A stretch of 64,000 nucleotides of DNA from Bacillus aquiflavi (GTDB lineage Bacteria > Bacillota > Bacilli > Bacillales > Cytobacillaceae): assembly GCF_019915265.1 (NCBI RefSeq), contig NZ_CP082780.1:558001-622000 (forward strand), written 5' to 3'. The translations under genes were made by a program, and so were the position numbers. A model generated the notes under the pieces. The model ran no database searches. It was given only the letters and a program-made list of their open reading frames with translations, and was not told the DNA's origin. Positions 19,091-28,331 of the stretch are shown piece by piece; the stretch's first letter is position 1; the number at the start of each line of letters is the position of its first letter.

Positions 19091-19121
19091 TTTAACATTA
19101 TAGAAAAAGGAGGTTATTAGC

Positions 19122-20510
19122 TTGACTACTTTATATGTTTTAATCAATATTGCTATTATGCTTTTATTTATGATTGGATTAATTTATATGCAAAAAAAGC
19201 ATATTTCTTTTTCAAAAAGAGTCTTTACAGCGTTAGGAATCGGAATTATTTTCGGCTTTGGATTACAATTTATATACGGTCCAACTTCAGAAGTGATTGA
19301 AAAGTCAGCTGATTGGTTTCAATTAGTTGGGGGAGGATATATTAAGTTTTTACAAATGATTGTGATGCCTCTCGTTTTTATTTCAATTTTAACAGCTTTT
19401 ACAAAATTAACATTAAAAAATAATATCGGGAAAATTAGTACATTAATTCTCGCGATTCTAGTTGGTACAACAGCGATAGCAGCTGGAATTGGTATTTTAA
19501 CATCTGTTGTCTTTAATTTAGAGGCGATTGAAATCGAACAAGGAGATGCCGAAACAGCACGTGCTGAAGAGTTGGAGGAGAGTTTTGGTCTCATTGAAGA
19601 CAAAACGATGCCACAGCAAATTCTTGATTTGCTGCCGAGCAATCCATTTTTAGATTTTACCGGTGCAAGACCAACGTCAACGATATCCGTCGTTATTTTT
19701 GCTGCTTTTTTAGGAATTGCTTATTTAGGTGTAAGACGAAAACATCGTGAAGAAGCGGATTTATTTGCGAAGATGATCGGGGCAATTTATGCGATTATTA
19801 TGAGAGTTGTCACGTTAATACTACGTCTCACTCCTTACGGTGTGCTGGCCATTATGACAAAAACAGTTGCAACAAGTAATATTGACGCTATTTTAAAGTT
19901 GGGGAAATTTGTATTAGCTTCTTATGTTGCTTTAGTGATCATGTTCATCATCCATTTACTACTATTATTTTTAGCAGGGCTTCATCCAATTACTTATATT
20001 AAAAAGGCATTCCCAGTGTTAACTTTTGCTTTTACATCCCGTACAAGCGCAGGGGCGTTGCCATTAAATATTAAAACACAAAAAAGCTTAGGTGTTCCTG
20101 ATGGAATTGCAAATTTTGCCGGCTCATTTGGATTATCAATTGGACAAAATGGTTGTGCAGGAATTTATCCTGCCATGCTCGCTGTTATGATTGCACCGAC
20201 TGTTGGCATTGATCCGTTAACACCTTCATTTATTATTACTTTAATTGGAATAGTCGCGATCAGTTCATTTGGTGTGGCGGGTGTAGGCGGTGGAGCAACG
20301 TTTGCAGCATTGCTCGTATTATCTGCTTTAAATTTACCGATTGGCTTAGCTGGATTACTAATATCTATCGAACCGTTAATTGACATGGGAAGAACAGCAT
20401 TAAATGTTAGTGGAAGTATGACTGCAGGCATTATGACAAGCCGCATTACAAATGAACTAGACTCAAAAATGTTTTATGATCCAGCAACTAAAATTGAAGC
20501 AGAAATGTGA
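19122..20510 (+). CDS. tcyP: L-cystine/dicarboxylate symporter TcyP
   Basis: The 462-residue membrane protein belongs to the dicarboxylate/amino acid:cation symporter (DAACS) family. Its N-terminus (VLINIAIMLLFMIGLIYMQKKH, ISFSKRVFTALGIGIIFG) and length match B. subtilis TcyP (YhcL), a high-affinity cystine importer. The substrate-binding region is visible in TSRTSAGALPLNI, FGLSIGQNGCAGIYPAM and GVAGVGGGATFAALL. AAAGGAGG precedes a TTG start. It has its own promoter and terminator. The substrate name rests on resemblance. Confidence 0.87.
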   Translation: MTTLYVLINIAIMLLFMIGLIYMQKKHISFSKRVFTALGIGIIFGFGLQFIYGPTSEVIEKSADWFQLVGGGYIKFLQMIVMPLVFISILTAFTKLTLKNNIGKISTLILAILVGTTAIAAGIGILTSVVFNLEAIEIEQGDAETARAEELEESFGLIEDKTMPQQILDLLPSNPFLDFTGARPTSTISVVIFAAFLGIAYLGVRRKHREEADLFAKMIGAIYAIIMRVVTLILRLTPYGVLAIMTKTVATSNIDAILKLGKFVLASYVALVIMFIIHLLLLFLAGLHPITYIKKAFPVLTFAFTSRTSAGALPLNIKTQKSLGVPDGIANFAGSFGLSIGQNGCAGIYPAMLAVMIAPTVGIDPLTPSFIITLIGIVAISSFGVAGVGGGATFAALLVLSALNLPIGLAGLLISIEPLIDMGRTALNVSGSMTAGIMTSRITNELDSKMFYDPATKIEAEM

Positions 20511-20513
20511 ATT

Positions 20514-20552
20514 AAAAAATTGGCAGATGAATATAAAGTCTGCCAATTTTTT
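20514..20552 (+). terminator. Terminator after tcyP
   Basis: AAAAATTGGCAGA pairs with TCTGCCAATTTTTT across an 11-base loop. Confidence 0.9.
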
Positions 20553-20743
20553 AATTTCGTTATGTTAGAATTCATTTTTGTACCCAAGTCTTTATCACTT
20601 TTCGTATCGTGAGAAGGGGAATTTTGATTTAAATGTAATGGATGAAAGTTCCTTTATCAAACTTAGCTTGTGAATTATATTAAATAATATTACAATTGAG
20701 CTAAAAATAGGTAAAAATAAGTTTGATAGAGTGGAGTGTAAAT

Positions 20744-21497
20744 ATGATTCATATTAAAGATAATTTTGAAGAATATGAAGATCCTTATTTGTATGATGTA
20801 GAAAATAAAATAATGACGGAATATGACTTACTATTTGAATTTGCCAAAGATACAAACGGGACAGTTATTGATTTAGCATGTGGAACAGGACGGTTAACTG
20901 TTCCCCTTGCCGAAAATGGTATTCCGATCGTTGGTATCGATCTTCATGAAGGAATGCTGCGAAGGGCAATGGATAAGGCAAAGGATTTACCAATTAAATG
21001 GATTAAGCGAGATATTACAAAGTTAGCCTTACAGATGAAGAGTTCACTGATTTACATGGTAGGGAATTCATTTCAGCATTTTTTAACGAATGAGGCGCAA
21101 GAGAAAGCTTTAGTGAACGTTGCTAACCATTTAGAACAGGATGGGATTTTTATTTTTAATACACGATTCCCTTCAAAAGAAGAATTATTACAGCCTGAGG
21201 CAGAAGAATATTGGCAAACATATAAAGGGAAAGAAGGTGTATTTGTTGATGTCTTTACAATTAGCAAATATAATCCGATTACTCAAATTCAGCATTTATG
21301 AAACGATTCGAAGAAGCAAAGGTCATCAACAGGAGAAGCGGACAAACTTTTTTTTACGTTATACATATCCAAAAGAGATGGAACGACTACTTAAAAAATG
21401 CCAGTTTAATATTTTGAATATAGATGAGGACTGGAATAAAACACCGTTATCTACTCAAGCTTACGAGATGATCTATGTTTGTCAAAAGGGAGAGTAA
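20744..21497 (+). pseudogene. SAM-dependent methyltransferase, frameshifted
   Basis: The first frame carries the class I methyltransferase motif I (GTVIDLACGTGRLTVPLAENG), motif II (IVGIDLHEGML) and a VGNSFQHFLTNEAQEKAL motif, then stops after TQIQHL at 21301. The second frame continues the domain with YETIRRSKGHQQEKRT and a C-terminus ending MIYVCQKGE. One extra T near 21295 explains the switch. Without it the product would be about 250 residues, a normal small methyltransferase. The substrate is unknown. GTGGAG precedes the ATG at 20744. The HAD gene starts 30 bases later. Confidence 0.8.
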
Positions 21498-21527
21498 TCA
21501 CATGATAACATTTAAGGAGTGGATTTT

Positions 21528-22184
21528 TTGCTGAAAGCAGTTATTTTTGATTTTGATGGAACGATTATTGATACGGAGACGCTTTGGTTTAAAGTATATC
21601 GAGAGGTTTTATTGAAAGATTACGACTTAAACCTTTCTCTTGAACGTTTTTCTCAATGTATAGGTACAGAAGATTCAATTCTTTTTGAATGGATTCATTC
21701 GACAGCTAACATCGAAGTTGATCGTAAACATTTAATAAATAAAGTTAGAAAAGAATTTAATCGTTCGCATGATTCATTAAGTTTACGTGCTGGAATCTTG
21801 AACGTATTAGAAGAAGGAAATAAGTTAGGTTTACGTATGGGTGTTGCTTCTAGCTCTTCGAGAGAGTGGGTGCTTTATTATTTAAATAAATTTAAGCTGA
21901 CTGATTATTTTTCAACTATCAAAACGAAAGATGATGTCGAAAAGGTTAAGCCTGATCCAGCGCTTTACAATCAAGCAATGGAAGAACTAGAGGTAACAGG
22001 CAGTGAGTCATTGGCAATTGAGGATTCCGTAAACGGTTCTTTAGCGGCCTTAAGAGCAGGGATGTCATGTATCGTCGTTCCAAACGAAATGACTTCTCAT
22101 CTTCAATTTGCTGAAAAGGTTATTTTATTCAATACTTTTTCAGATGTAAAAATCGAAAAAATTTTAGCATCAAAAAATTCATAA
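21528..22184 (+). CDS. yhcW: HAD-superfamily phosphatase (YhcW-like, beta-PGM subfamily)
   Basis: The 218-residue protein has the HAD motif I FDFDGTIIDTETLWF (nucleophile Asp and acid/base Asp), motif II in VASSSSREWVLYYL, the Lys in KPDPALY and motif IV IEDSVNGSLAA. A four-helix cap sits between motifs I and II, as in beta-phosphoglucomutase-like enzymes. The TTG at 21528 follows AAGGAG at suitable spacing; an in-frame GTG at 21519 overlaps that site. It probably dephosphorylates a small sugar phosphate or nucleotide; the substrate is not evident. Confidence 0.87.
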   Translation: MLKAVIFDFDGTIIDTETLWFKVYREVLLKDYDLNLSLERFSQCIGTEDSILFEWIHSTANIEVDRKHLINKVRKEFNRSHDSLSLRAGILNVLEEGNKLGLRMGVASSSSREWVLYYLNKFKLTDYFSTIKTKDDVEKVKPDPALYNQAMEELEVTGSESLAIEDSVNGSLAALRAGMSCIVVPNEMTSHLQFAEKVILFNTFSDVKIEKILASKNS

Positions 22185-22301
22185 AGTATTCAAAATTTAC
22201 ATGAAATAATTTCAAAATGACGTTTATAATAACATATAATGGATATCAATCTAAAAGAATACTAAATTACCATTTATAAAAATTACAAGGAGGATGAGTA
22301 G

Positions 22302-23360
22302 GTGAAAAAGTTAAGCTTCATATCAATGGTATGTTTACTCATGTTACTTGCAGCCTGTAATTCTTCAGATCATGCTTCTTCTAACAAAAATGAAAATAGT
22401 AAAAAGGAAGAGATAAAGTCTGATAGTGGTGATGAAGAGCTAGAAAATGCAAAAAAAATGTTTGAACCGCTAGGGGATATCCCAGTTCCCGATGATAATC
22501 CGATGACAGATGAAAAAGTTGAATTAGGGAAAAAATTATTCTTTGATTCACGCCTTTCAGGCAATAATAAATTAAGCTGTATGTCTTGTCATTCACCAGG
22601 TGCTGGTTATGGTGACGGCTTAGCAACTTTTATTGGTTTTGAAGGTGTAAAAGGGAAACGAAACAGTCCAACTATTATTAATTCAGGATATTACGAGGAG
22701 AATTTTTGGGACGGACGTGCAGGGAGCTTAGAAGAACAAGCTCTAGGACCAATTGAATCGGAAGTGGAAATGAATCAAGATTTAGATGAGTTAGTTGCTG
22801 AGATCAATGAAGTTCCACAATATGTAGAGGAGTTTGATAAAGTCTTTAATGACAAAGTTACTGTAGATAATATCGCAAAAGCAATTGCAGCCTTCGAGAG
22901 AACAATCGTAGTGAAAGATACTGATTTTGATAAGTATTTACTTGGGGATGAAGCTGCCATTACCGATGAGGCAAAAGAGGGAATGAAGCTGTTCGTAGGA
23001 AAAGCTAGTTGTATTTCATGTCATGCTGGTCCGTTATTATCGGATCATGGATATCATAATTTGGGCATAACCGGTGATGATGGTCGCTACGAAGTGACAC
23101 AAAAGGAAGAAGACAAAGGTGCCTTTAGAACACCAGGTTTGCGAGGAGTTGCCCATACAGCACCATTCATGCATGATGGAAGTCTGGAAACTTTACGGGA
23201 TGTAATCGAATATTATAATGAGGGCGGCGGAGATCATCCGAATAAAAGTTCATTAATAAAGCCACTTCAGTTAACTGAAGAAGAAATTGATGCTCTTGTA
23301 GCATTTTTAGAAAGTATGAGCTGTGAAGTTGAGAAAGTTGAAACTCCAGAAATACCATAA
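22302..23360 (+). CDS. Di-haem cytochrome c peroxidase, lipoprotein
   Basis: The 352-residue protein reduces hydrogen peroxide using electrons from the respiratory chain (MauG/CcpA family). A lipoprotein signal peptide ends LLAAC with lipid-modified Cys19, so it is anchored outside the membrane. Two c-type haem sites are seen: CMSCH (93-97) and CISCH (237-241), plus FWDGRAGSLEEQALGPIESEVEM and FRTPGLRGVAHTAPFMHDGSL typical of the family. A Lys/Glu-rich linker follows the lipobox. The GTG start has AAGGAGG. Cytochrome c maturation genes are not in the window. Confidence 0.93.
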   Translation: MKKLSFISMVCLLMLLAACNSSDHASSNKNENSKKEEIKSDSGDEELENAKKMFEPLGDIPVPDDNPMTDEKVELGKKLFFDSRLSGNNKLSCMSCHSPGAGYGDGLATFIGFEGVKGKRNSPTIINSGYYEENFWDGRAGSLEEQALGPIESEVEMNQDLDELVAEINEVPQYVEEFDKVFNDKVTVDNIAKAIAAFERTIVVKDTDFDKYLLGDEAAITDEAKEGMKLFVGKASCISCHAGPLLSDHGYHNLGITGDDGRYEVTQKEEDKGAFRTPGLRGVAHTAPFMHDGSLETLRDVIEYYNEGGGDHPNKSSLIKPLQLTEEEIDALVAFLESMSCEVEKVETPEIP

Positions 23361-23439
23361 TTAAAAACCCATTTCATTATGAGCAATTTTAAAAAAGTGA
23401 TAATATAAATGTACTCTAATGAATGGGGGAATCAAGATC

Positions 23440-24267
23440 ATGAAAAGTATTTCACATACTGTAACGCTACATAACGGTATCAAAATGCCGCAGTTCGGAC
23501 TTGGCGTCTATAAAGTGGATGAAGGAGATCAAGTAATTGAAACAGTGAAAACGGCTTTAAGTACAGGATATCGTTCGATTGATACGGCTGCGTTTTACAA
23601 TAATGAAGAAGGAGTAGGGCACGCCATAAGAGAAAGCGGAATTGATCGGCAAGAAATTTTTGTCACTACAAAGGTTTGGAACAGTGATCAAGGCTATGAC
23701 TCCACAATACGCGCCTTTGAAAAAAGTTTAAATAAACTGCGTCTTGATTATGTAGATCTTTATCTTATTCATTGGCCAGTAGCTGGCAAGTATATCGAAA
23801 CTTGGCGAGCGCTTGAAAAACTATATAAAGAAGGAAAAGTACGCGCAATCGGAGTGAGCAACTTTCAAATTCATCATTTAAAAGATATTCTTGAGCAATG
23901 TGAAGAAAAGCCTACTGTAAATCAGATTGAACTTCATCCACGACTCTCACAAACTGAAGTGCGGGCATTTTGCGAAGAACATAGTATAAAGGTGGAAGCG
24001 TGGTCGCCAATCGCAAGAGGACGTATTTTAAATGAGCCTATTTTAACAGCCATTGCAGCAAAATATGATAAAACTTCGGCACAAATCATTTTACGCTGGC
24101 ATTTACAAAATGAGGTTATCATTATTCCAAAATCGGTGACACCTTCCCGGATTAAAGAAAATGCAAATATATTTGATTTTGAATTAAGCAAAGAGGAGAT
24201 GGAACAAATAAACGCCTTAAATAAAAACGAGCGTTTCGGACCAGACCCGGACAATTTTGATTTTTAA
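23440..24267 (+). CDS. Aldo/keto reductase (YvgN/YtbE-like)
   Basis: The 275-residue TIM-barrel oxidoreductase shows the AKR tetrad: Asp in RSIDTAAFY, Tyr in the same segment, Lys in VTTKVW and His in YLIHWP. It also has [11 protein letters not shown] and the NADPH-binding [25 protein letters not shown]5-group enzymes reduce methylglyoxal and other reactive aldehydes. The ATG at 23440 follows a weak GGGGGA; an in-frame ATG at 23419 is possible. A strong terminator follows. Confidence 0.9.
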   Translation: MKSISHTVTLHNGIKMPQFGLGVYKVDEGDQVIETVKTALSTGYRSIDTAAFYNNEEGVGHAIRESGIDRQEIFVTTKVWNSDQGYDSTIRAFEKSLNKLRLDYVDLYLIHWPVAGKYIETWRALEKLYKEGKVRAIGVSNFQIHHLKDILEQCEEKPTVNQIELHPRLSQTEVRAFCEEHSIKVEAWSPIARGRILNEPILTAIAAKYDKTSAQIILRWHLQNEVIIIPKSVTPSRIKENANIFDFELSKEEMEQINALNKNERFGPDPDNFDF

Positions 24268-24286
24268 TCAGTTCAAAAAATAATAC

Positions 24287-24329
24287 AGGTGGTGAAAAAC
24301 AGAAAATCGTTTTTTACCACCTTTTTTTT
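24287..24329 (+). terminator. Terminator after aldo/keto reductase
   Basis: AGGTGGTGAAAAA pairs with TTTTTTACCACC and is followed by eight T. Confidence 0.92.
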
Positions 24330-24422
24330 GGAAAGTATGTTAAAACCATTTTTATCACCGTCGAGGGATTGACTTAATAGTGAGTAGATGGAGGAATTTA
24401 CCTTCTTATAAAAGCAATAATA

Positions 24423-24451
24423 TTGACGAGTAAATAAAACAGTCATATAAT
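24423..24451 (+). promoter_or_regulatory. Sigma-A promoter of pirin-wrbA
   Basis: TTGACG (24423-24428) and TATAAT (24446-24451) are exactly 17 bases apart. The first operator palindrome begins within the -10 box, so a bound repressor would block RNA polymerase. Confidence 0.75.
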
Positions 24452-24548
24452 TATCTTGAATTCAAGATAATTTTTTAAGAAACTATCCTTGAATTTAAAA
24501 ATTTTTCCTTAAATATCTCGAATTCAAGATATTAAAATTCAAGATATT
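24449..24548 (+). promoter_or_regulatory. Array of MhqR-like operators
   Basis: A perfect 24-bp palindrome centred on TATCTTGAATTCAAGATA lies at 24449-24472. A second near-perfect one, TATCTCGAATTCAAGATA, is at 24512-24533. A degenerate copy (TATCCTTGAATTTAAA, 24484) and a right half-site (AATTCAAGATATT, 24536-24548) fill the array. The core matches my recollection of the B. subtilis MhqR operator (TATCTCGAATTCGAGATA-like), which controls quinone-stress genes. The downstream genes fit that role. Confidence 0.7.
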
Positions 24549-24568
24549 AATGGAAAGGAGGAAGAAAA

Positions 24569-25270
24569 ATGATTAAAGTTTATCCAGCTGAGGAAAGATA
24601 TAGTGTGGATCATGGATGGCTACAAAGTAATTTTAGTTTTTCTTTCGCAGAATATTATGATCCGAACAATCTTCAATTCGGACCGTTAAGAGTATTAAAT
24701 GATGACATTATTCAGCCCCTAAAAGGGTTTGGTGCTCATCCGCACAGAGAAATGGAAATCGTTTCAATCGTTTTAAAAGGTCATTTGAAGCATGAAGATA
24801 GTACTGGAAAAACAGCCATTACTTCGTTTGGCGGTGTACAAAGAATGTCAGCAGGTACAGGTGTCGTCCATTCTGAAGTGAATCCATCTGCTGAGGATGA
24901 AGTGAATCTTTTGCAATTATGGTTTTTGCCAGAAGAAAATGAGCTGCCCCCTTCCTATGAACAAACTGAATTTGATGTTGAGAAATTGCAAAATCAACTT
25001 CTTCCAATAGTTTCAAAACAATCAGGCGAAAACATTGCTCATATTCATCAAGATTTAACAATTTATTTAGCCGATTTACAACGTGAAAAAGAAATTTCAT
25101 TTACTCAAAAAAGTGGGAGAAAAATTTTCCTTTTTGTGATCGAAGGAGAAGTTATGTTAAATAATAGCATTACATTGAAGCGGAGGGATTCATCAAGAAT
25201 AGCTAATATCGCTTCCTTGGCAATAAAAGCTTCAACACAATCAAGATTGATGCTCATAGACTTACCATAG
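24569..25270 (+). CDS. Pirin-family protein (YhhW-like quercetinase)
   Basis: The 233-residue bicupin matches bacterial pirin YhhW. Metal ligands are His57 and His59 (FGAHPHREMEIVS), His101 and Glu103 (GVVHSEVNP), in the same numbering as E. coli YhhW, which degrades quercetin. A second cupin fills the C-terminal half. It is the first gene after the MhqR-like operator array and lies 30 bases before wrbA, so it probably belongs to a response to quinones or other electrophiles. AAAGGAGG precedes the ATG. Confidence 0.9.
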   Translation: MIKVYPAEERYSVDHGWLQSNFSFSFAEYYDPNNLQFGPLRVLNDDIIQPLKGFGAHPHREMEIVSIVLKGHLKHEDSTGKTAITSFGGVQRMSAGTGVVHSEVNPSAEDEVNLLQLWFLPEENELPPSYEQTEFDVEKLQNQLLPIVSKQSGENIAHIHQDLTIYLADLQREKEISFTQKSGRKIFLFVIEGEVMLNNSITLKRRDSSRIANIASLAIKASTQSRLMLIDLP

Positions 25271-25300
25271 TAAAATTTTATAAAATAAGGAGAGATGATT

Positions 25301-25915
25301 ATGTCAAATGTAAAATTAGCAATTGTTTATTACAGCTCAACAGGAACAAATTATAAGCTTGCAAAAATGGCTGAAGCTGGTGCAAAAGAAGCAGGTGCAG
25401 AAATAAAAGTAGTAAAAGTACAAGAGTTAGCACCTGAAGCAGCAATAGAGTCTAATCCAGCTTGGAAAAAGCACGTTGAAGAAACAAAGGGCGTTCCGAC
25501 AGCATCACATGAAGACCTTGCTTGGGCAGATGCAATTATTTTTAGTGTGCCAACTCGCTTTGGAAATGTTCCATCGCAAATGAAACAGTTTCTTGACACA
25601 ACTGGAGGACTTTGGGCACAAGGAAAATTAACAAATAAAGTAGTTAGTGCGATGACATCAGCAGGTAATGCTCATGGTGGACATGAACAAACAATTACAC
25701 ATCTTTATACGACAATGATGCACTGGGGAGCTATTATTGCGGCACCTGGATATACAGACCAATCAGCATATGCAGCAGGAGGAAATCCTTATGGAACATC
25801 CGTAACTGTTGATCAAGAAGGGAATATGATTGAAGATGTTGAAGCAGCAGTAAAGCACCAAGCAAAACGGACAGTACAAATAGCTGAATGGGTAAAAAGC
25901 GGTTTAAGCAAATAA
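25301..25915 (+). CDS. wrbA: NAD(P)H:quinone oxidoreductase WrbA type
   Basis: The 204-residue flavodoxin-like enzyme has the FMN phosphate loop YYSSTGTNYKLAK, SVPTRFGNVPSQMKQFLDTTGGLWAQGKL and SAGNAHGGHEQTI, all typical of WrbA, which reduces quinones by two electrons and so avoids semiquinone radicals. AAGGAG indicates the ATG at 25301 rather than the in-frame ATG at 25295. It is cotranscribed with the pirin gene from the operator-controlled promoter. Confidence 0.93.
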   Translation: MSNVKLAIVYYSSTGTNYKLAKMAEAGAKEAGAEIKVVKVQELAPEAAIESNPAWKKHVEETKGVPTASHEDLAWADAIIFSVPTRFGNVPSQMKQFLDTTGGLWAQGKLTNKVVSAMTSAGNAHGGHEQTITHLYTTMMHWGAIIAAPGYTDQSAYAAGGNPYGTSVTVDQEGNMIEDVEAAVKHQAKRTVQIAEWVKSGLSK

Positions 25916-26032
25916 AACAAAAAGCTCGCTCTAGGATGTAAAAATGATGCTTCATACTATGTTCTTTTTTACTTCACTTCGTGCTGCAAACCTTGAGGTG
26001 AGAGTAAGTTTTCGGGTATTTAGTTTTAACTA

Positions 26033-26084
26033 TTGACCTTGTCGACAACTTTAAGAGCCAGCTTTAGCTTGTCGACAAGGTCAA
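26033..26084. terminator. Long stem-loop between convergent genes
   Basis: TTGACCTTGTCGACAA and its exact complement form a 16-bp stem with a 20-base loop between wrbA (+) and the minus-strand cluster. It probably ends transcription from one or both sides, though T-runs are weak. Confidence 0.6.
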
Positions 26085-26091
26085 TTTCTAA

Positions 26092-27330
26092 TTAGTCTTC
26101 TATTACAATAGGTGCATAAATATGAACATATCCATCACCCTTTAAAATATGATAGAACGGCTCTTCTAATTTAAGATGATCTGCTTTCGCCTTCGTGCGA
26201 AGCAATTCATAATAGTGTTCCATATTTTCATCTAAATTCCCATTACGAAGGATTAAACCGTCATCAAATGTCCAGATATTATTAAAAATATATTTATCAT
26301 TTTCCTCCATTTCAATCGCTGTATTTACCGGGATGTAGAATGTATAATGCGCCTCATTAGTTGCCTCATTAAAATTAGCAACTTTATAAATAATTGTCCC
26401 TGTACTCTTTAATCCAGTTCTAATAACAGAACCTTCAAAGTTTAATGCTGTATAGTACCACTCGTCGGTTTTACATCTTGTGATCGTACTAATGACATGA
26501 TGAAATTCGATTGGAGCGCGCTTTATATTTACTTCTCTTTTTTCCTGTCTTTGTGTTTTAAATGGCATCGTTTGCTTTTTGTTTGAACGGGGTTGTTTTG
26601 ACATCGGAATTTGAAACGATTCAAACTTAAATTTACAATAGGTAAGCAGAAAGAGTTCAGGCCATGCGAAAGCGATTGTATATTGGAGAATAACGCAAAG
26701 TAAAAGAAAAAAATATAAACCAAGTATATTTTCAGTCGTATTCGACGAATTAGATAACGTTCTGGAAATGGCTCCGCCCATCATCGTCGCTCCAAATATA
26801 ATCGGCAAACTAATATTGCTCTTTGATTGTTGGATATTGTATAATCCACTACCGTCTTTACGCAGTTCACCTTGTTGAACTTTTTTAATCCCCCTAAAGG
26901 TTGTAAAAATTAAATAGACCAATCCACCAACAAATAAAGTAATTGCTGTAGTTTTCAGATAACTTGGTGCAAACCGATCATCACATAGTAAAAAATATAT
27001 GAAATATAATTCAAATGACATTTTTAGTGAAATAATACTTAACAATAAGGATTGTAACTTTTGAAAATGATAAGCATTTTTTTCTCTCATATAGAAAACT
27101 GCGATGGTAAATTGAATAACGAGTAAAATAATACCAGTTTTTACAATTACTGACCAAATTGGATTTGTAATATTTACATTGGACCTTGAGCCAAAAAGAA
27201 GAACTGCCGTGATGATTCCACTAAAAACAAATGCCGCCCAAAAAAATTTTACAATGCGATCTGGACTTAGCCGATCTTTTGACACAATCATTATTCGATA
27301 AAAGTCGTGTTCATTACATTGTCGTAACAT
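26092..27330 (-). CDS. Six-TM protein with C-terminal globular domain (putative LXG immunity)
   Basis: The 412-residue protein begins MLRQCNEHDFYRI, has about six membrane helices between residues 28 and 235, and ends in a cytosolic domain of about 145 residues (KRAPIEFHHVISTITRCKTDEWYY onward). Three paralogues lie in locus B, the best placed directly behind an LXG toxin. I infer that the family protects against the membrane-active toxin domain. GAGGAG precedes the ATG. A hairpin separates it from the gene upstream, so it may have its own promoter. No named family is recognised for the membrane part. Confidence 0.65.
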   Translation of the reverse strand: MLRQCNEHDFYRIMIVSKDRLSPDRIVKFFWAAFVFSGIITAVLLFGSRSNVNITNPIWSVIVKTGIILLVIQFTIAVFYMREKNAYHFQKLQSLLLSIISLKMSFELYFIYFLLCDDRFAPSYLKTTAITLFVGGLVYLIFTTFRGIKKVQQGELRKDGSGLYNIQQSKSNISLPIIFGATMMGGAISRTLSNSSNTTENILGLYFFLLLCVILQYTIAFAWPELFLLTYCKFKFESFQIPMSKQPRSNKKQTMPFKTQRQEKREVNIKRAPIEFHHVISTITRCKTDEWYYTALNFEGSVIRTGLKSTGTIIYKVANFNEATNEAHYTFYIPVNTAIEMEENDKYIFNNIWTFDDGLILRNGNLDENMEHYYELLRTKAKADHLKLEEPFYHILKGDGYVHIYAPIVIED

Positions 27331-27369
27331 AAAAAACTCCTCTGCTTATTTATAAAGTTTAATTATAAG

Positions 27370-27401
27370 CACCCCTTCTGAACTCAATTAACGAAGGGGT
27401 G
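27370..27401 (-). terminator. Hairpin between two cluster genes
   Basis: CACCCCTTC and GAAGGGGTG form a 9-bp stem after the minus-strand gene ending at 27427. The T-run is weak. Confidence 0.55.
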
Positions 27402-27426
27402 TTGTGATTGAAGAGGATGATGTCAT

Positions 27427-27876
27427 TTAGTTTTCATTCTTTTTATATACTCCTACTTTAATAAAAACATACTGTAACGTTTCATCACCAGATATGACAT
27501 GAAAGAAAGGTGTAGTTTGAGTTAAATCATTTTGTTCCATGTATTCCAATAACATATGATAAGCGACTTCAGTATGCTTTTCAAATTGATCATATAAACA
27601 TATTGAAAGCATATCTTCAACGGCATAATAGCTATGAAAATACATTTCGTTTCCAAGTTCAAGATGATCTTCTTCAATCGGCATAAAGAATTCAGCATTT
27701 ACCATTTCATCCATCGGCACGTTGTTGATTGAATAAAATAATGGCCCTTTTATCATTGTATTTTGAACAACTTCGGTTAGGAAGCGTTTCATTATGTCAT
27801 CAATATCGTTATAATGGAAATGATACGTTTTAGATACTACGTTCATATAGCGGATGGAATCGTTTGGATTGATCAT
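27427..27876 (-). CDS. DUF5085-like protein of the LXG locus
   Basis: The 149-residue soluble protein resembles the DUF5085-type proteins that accompany LXG genes in Bacillus; the family name is from memory. It contains GPLFYSINNVPMDEMVNAEFFMPIEED and FFHVISGDETLQYVFIKVGV. The same order of motifs occurs in the C-terminal domains of the neighbouring membrane proteins (TGTIIYKVANFNEATNEAHYTFYIPV, FYHILKGDGYVHIYAPIV), so the two are probably homologous. GGAGGG precedes the ATG, which follows the stop of the upstream gene by two bases. Role unknown; immunity or chaperone are options. Confidence 0.65.
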   Translation of the reverse strand: MINPNDSIRYMNVVSKTYHFHYNDIDDIMKRFLTEVVQNTMIKGPLFYSINNVPMDEMVNAEFFMPIEEDHLELGNEMYFHSYYAVEDMLSICLYDQFEKHTEVAYHMLLEYMEQNDLTQTTPFFHVISGDETLQYVFIKVGVYKKNEN

Positions 27877-27878
27877 GT

Positions 27879-28331
27879 CTATCCCTCCTTCACAATTGGA
27901 GCATAAATATCAATGATCCCATCCCCATATACATCGAGATAAATGTTGTAGAAAGGCTCCGCTAATTCGAAGTTAAATGCTTCGGCACTTGCTCGAAGCA
28001 GTTCATAAGAGTCCTCAATATCATCATCTAAATCCGCATGTCTAAACGCCAATCCATCATTAAATCGCCATGATTCATAAAAACGAAATTTATCATTTTC
28101 CTCCATTTCTAATGGTGTGTTTACTGGTATATAGAACGTATAATCAGCTTCATTCGTAGACTTCTCAAAATTTGCAACTTGGTAAATAATTGGGCCTGTA
28201 CTATATAATCCATTTTTAATAATCGCATTTCTAAAGTCTCTCGCTACCATGTACCATTCGTCAGTTTTACATCTTGTCGGTGTCGTACTTATGACATGAT
28301 GAAATTCGATCGGACATCGCTTAATTTTCAC
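27879..28331 (-). CDS. Stand-alone C-terminal domain of the six-TM family
   Basis: The 150-residue protein equals the cytosolic domain of the six-TM proteins (KIKRCPIEFHHVISTTPTRCKTDEWYM to IIDIYAPIVKEG) without any membrane helix. Upstream DNA (28332-28617) holds degenerate pieces of the missing membrane part, so it descends from a full-length gene. It begins with GTG behind AGGAGG at eight-base spacing. In the intact paralogue at 26092-27330 the same position reads AGGAAA...GTA within the coding sequence. It looks like a new translation start. Whether it still functions is unknown. Confidence 0.6.
   Translation of the reverse strand: MKIKRCPIEFHHVISTTPTRCKTDEWYMVARDFRNAIIKNGLYSTGPIIYQVANFEKSTNEADYTFYIPVNTPLEMEENDKFRFYESWRFNDGLAFRHADLDDDIEDSYELLRASAEAFNFELAEPFYNIYLDVYGDGIIDIYAPIVKEG

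Noticed and set aside
27427-27876. GyrI-like or SRPBCC effector protein as name for the DUF5085-like ORF
   Set aside because: Only loose pattern resemblance; not enough to name a ligand-binding fold.
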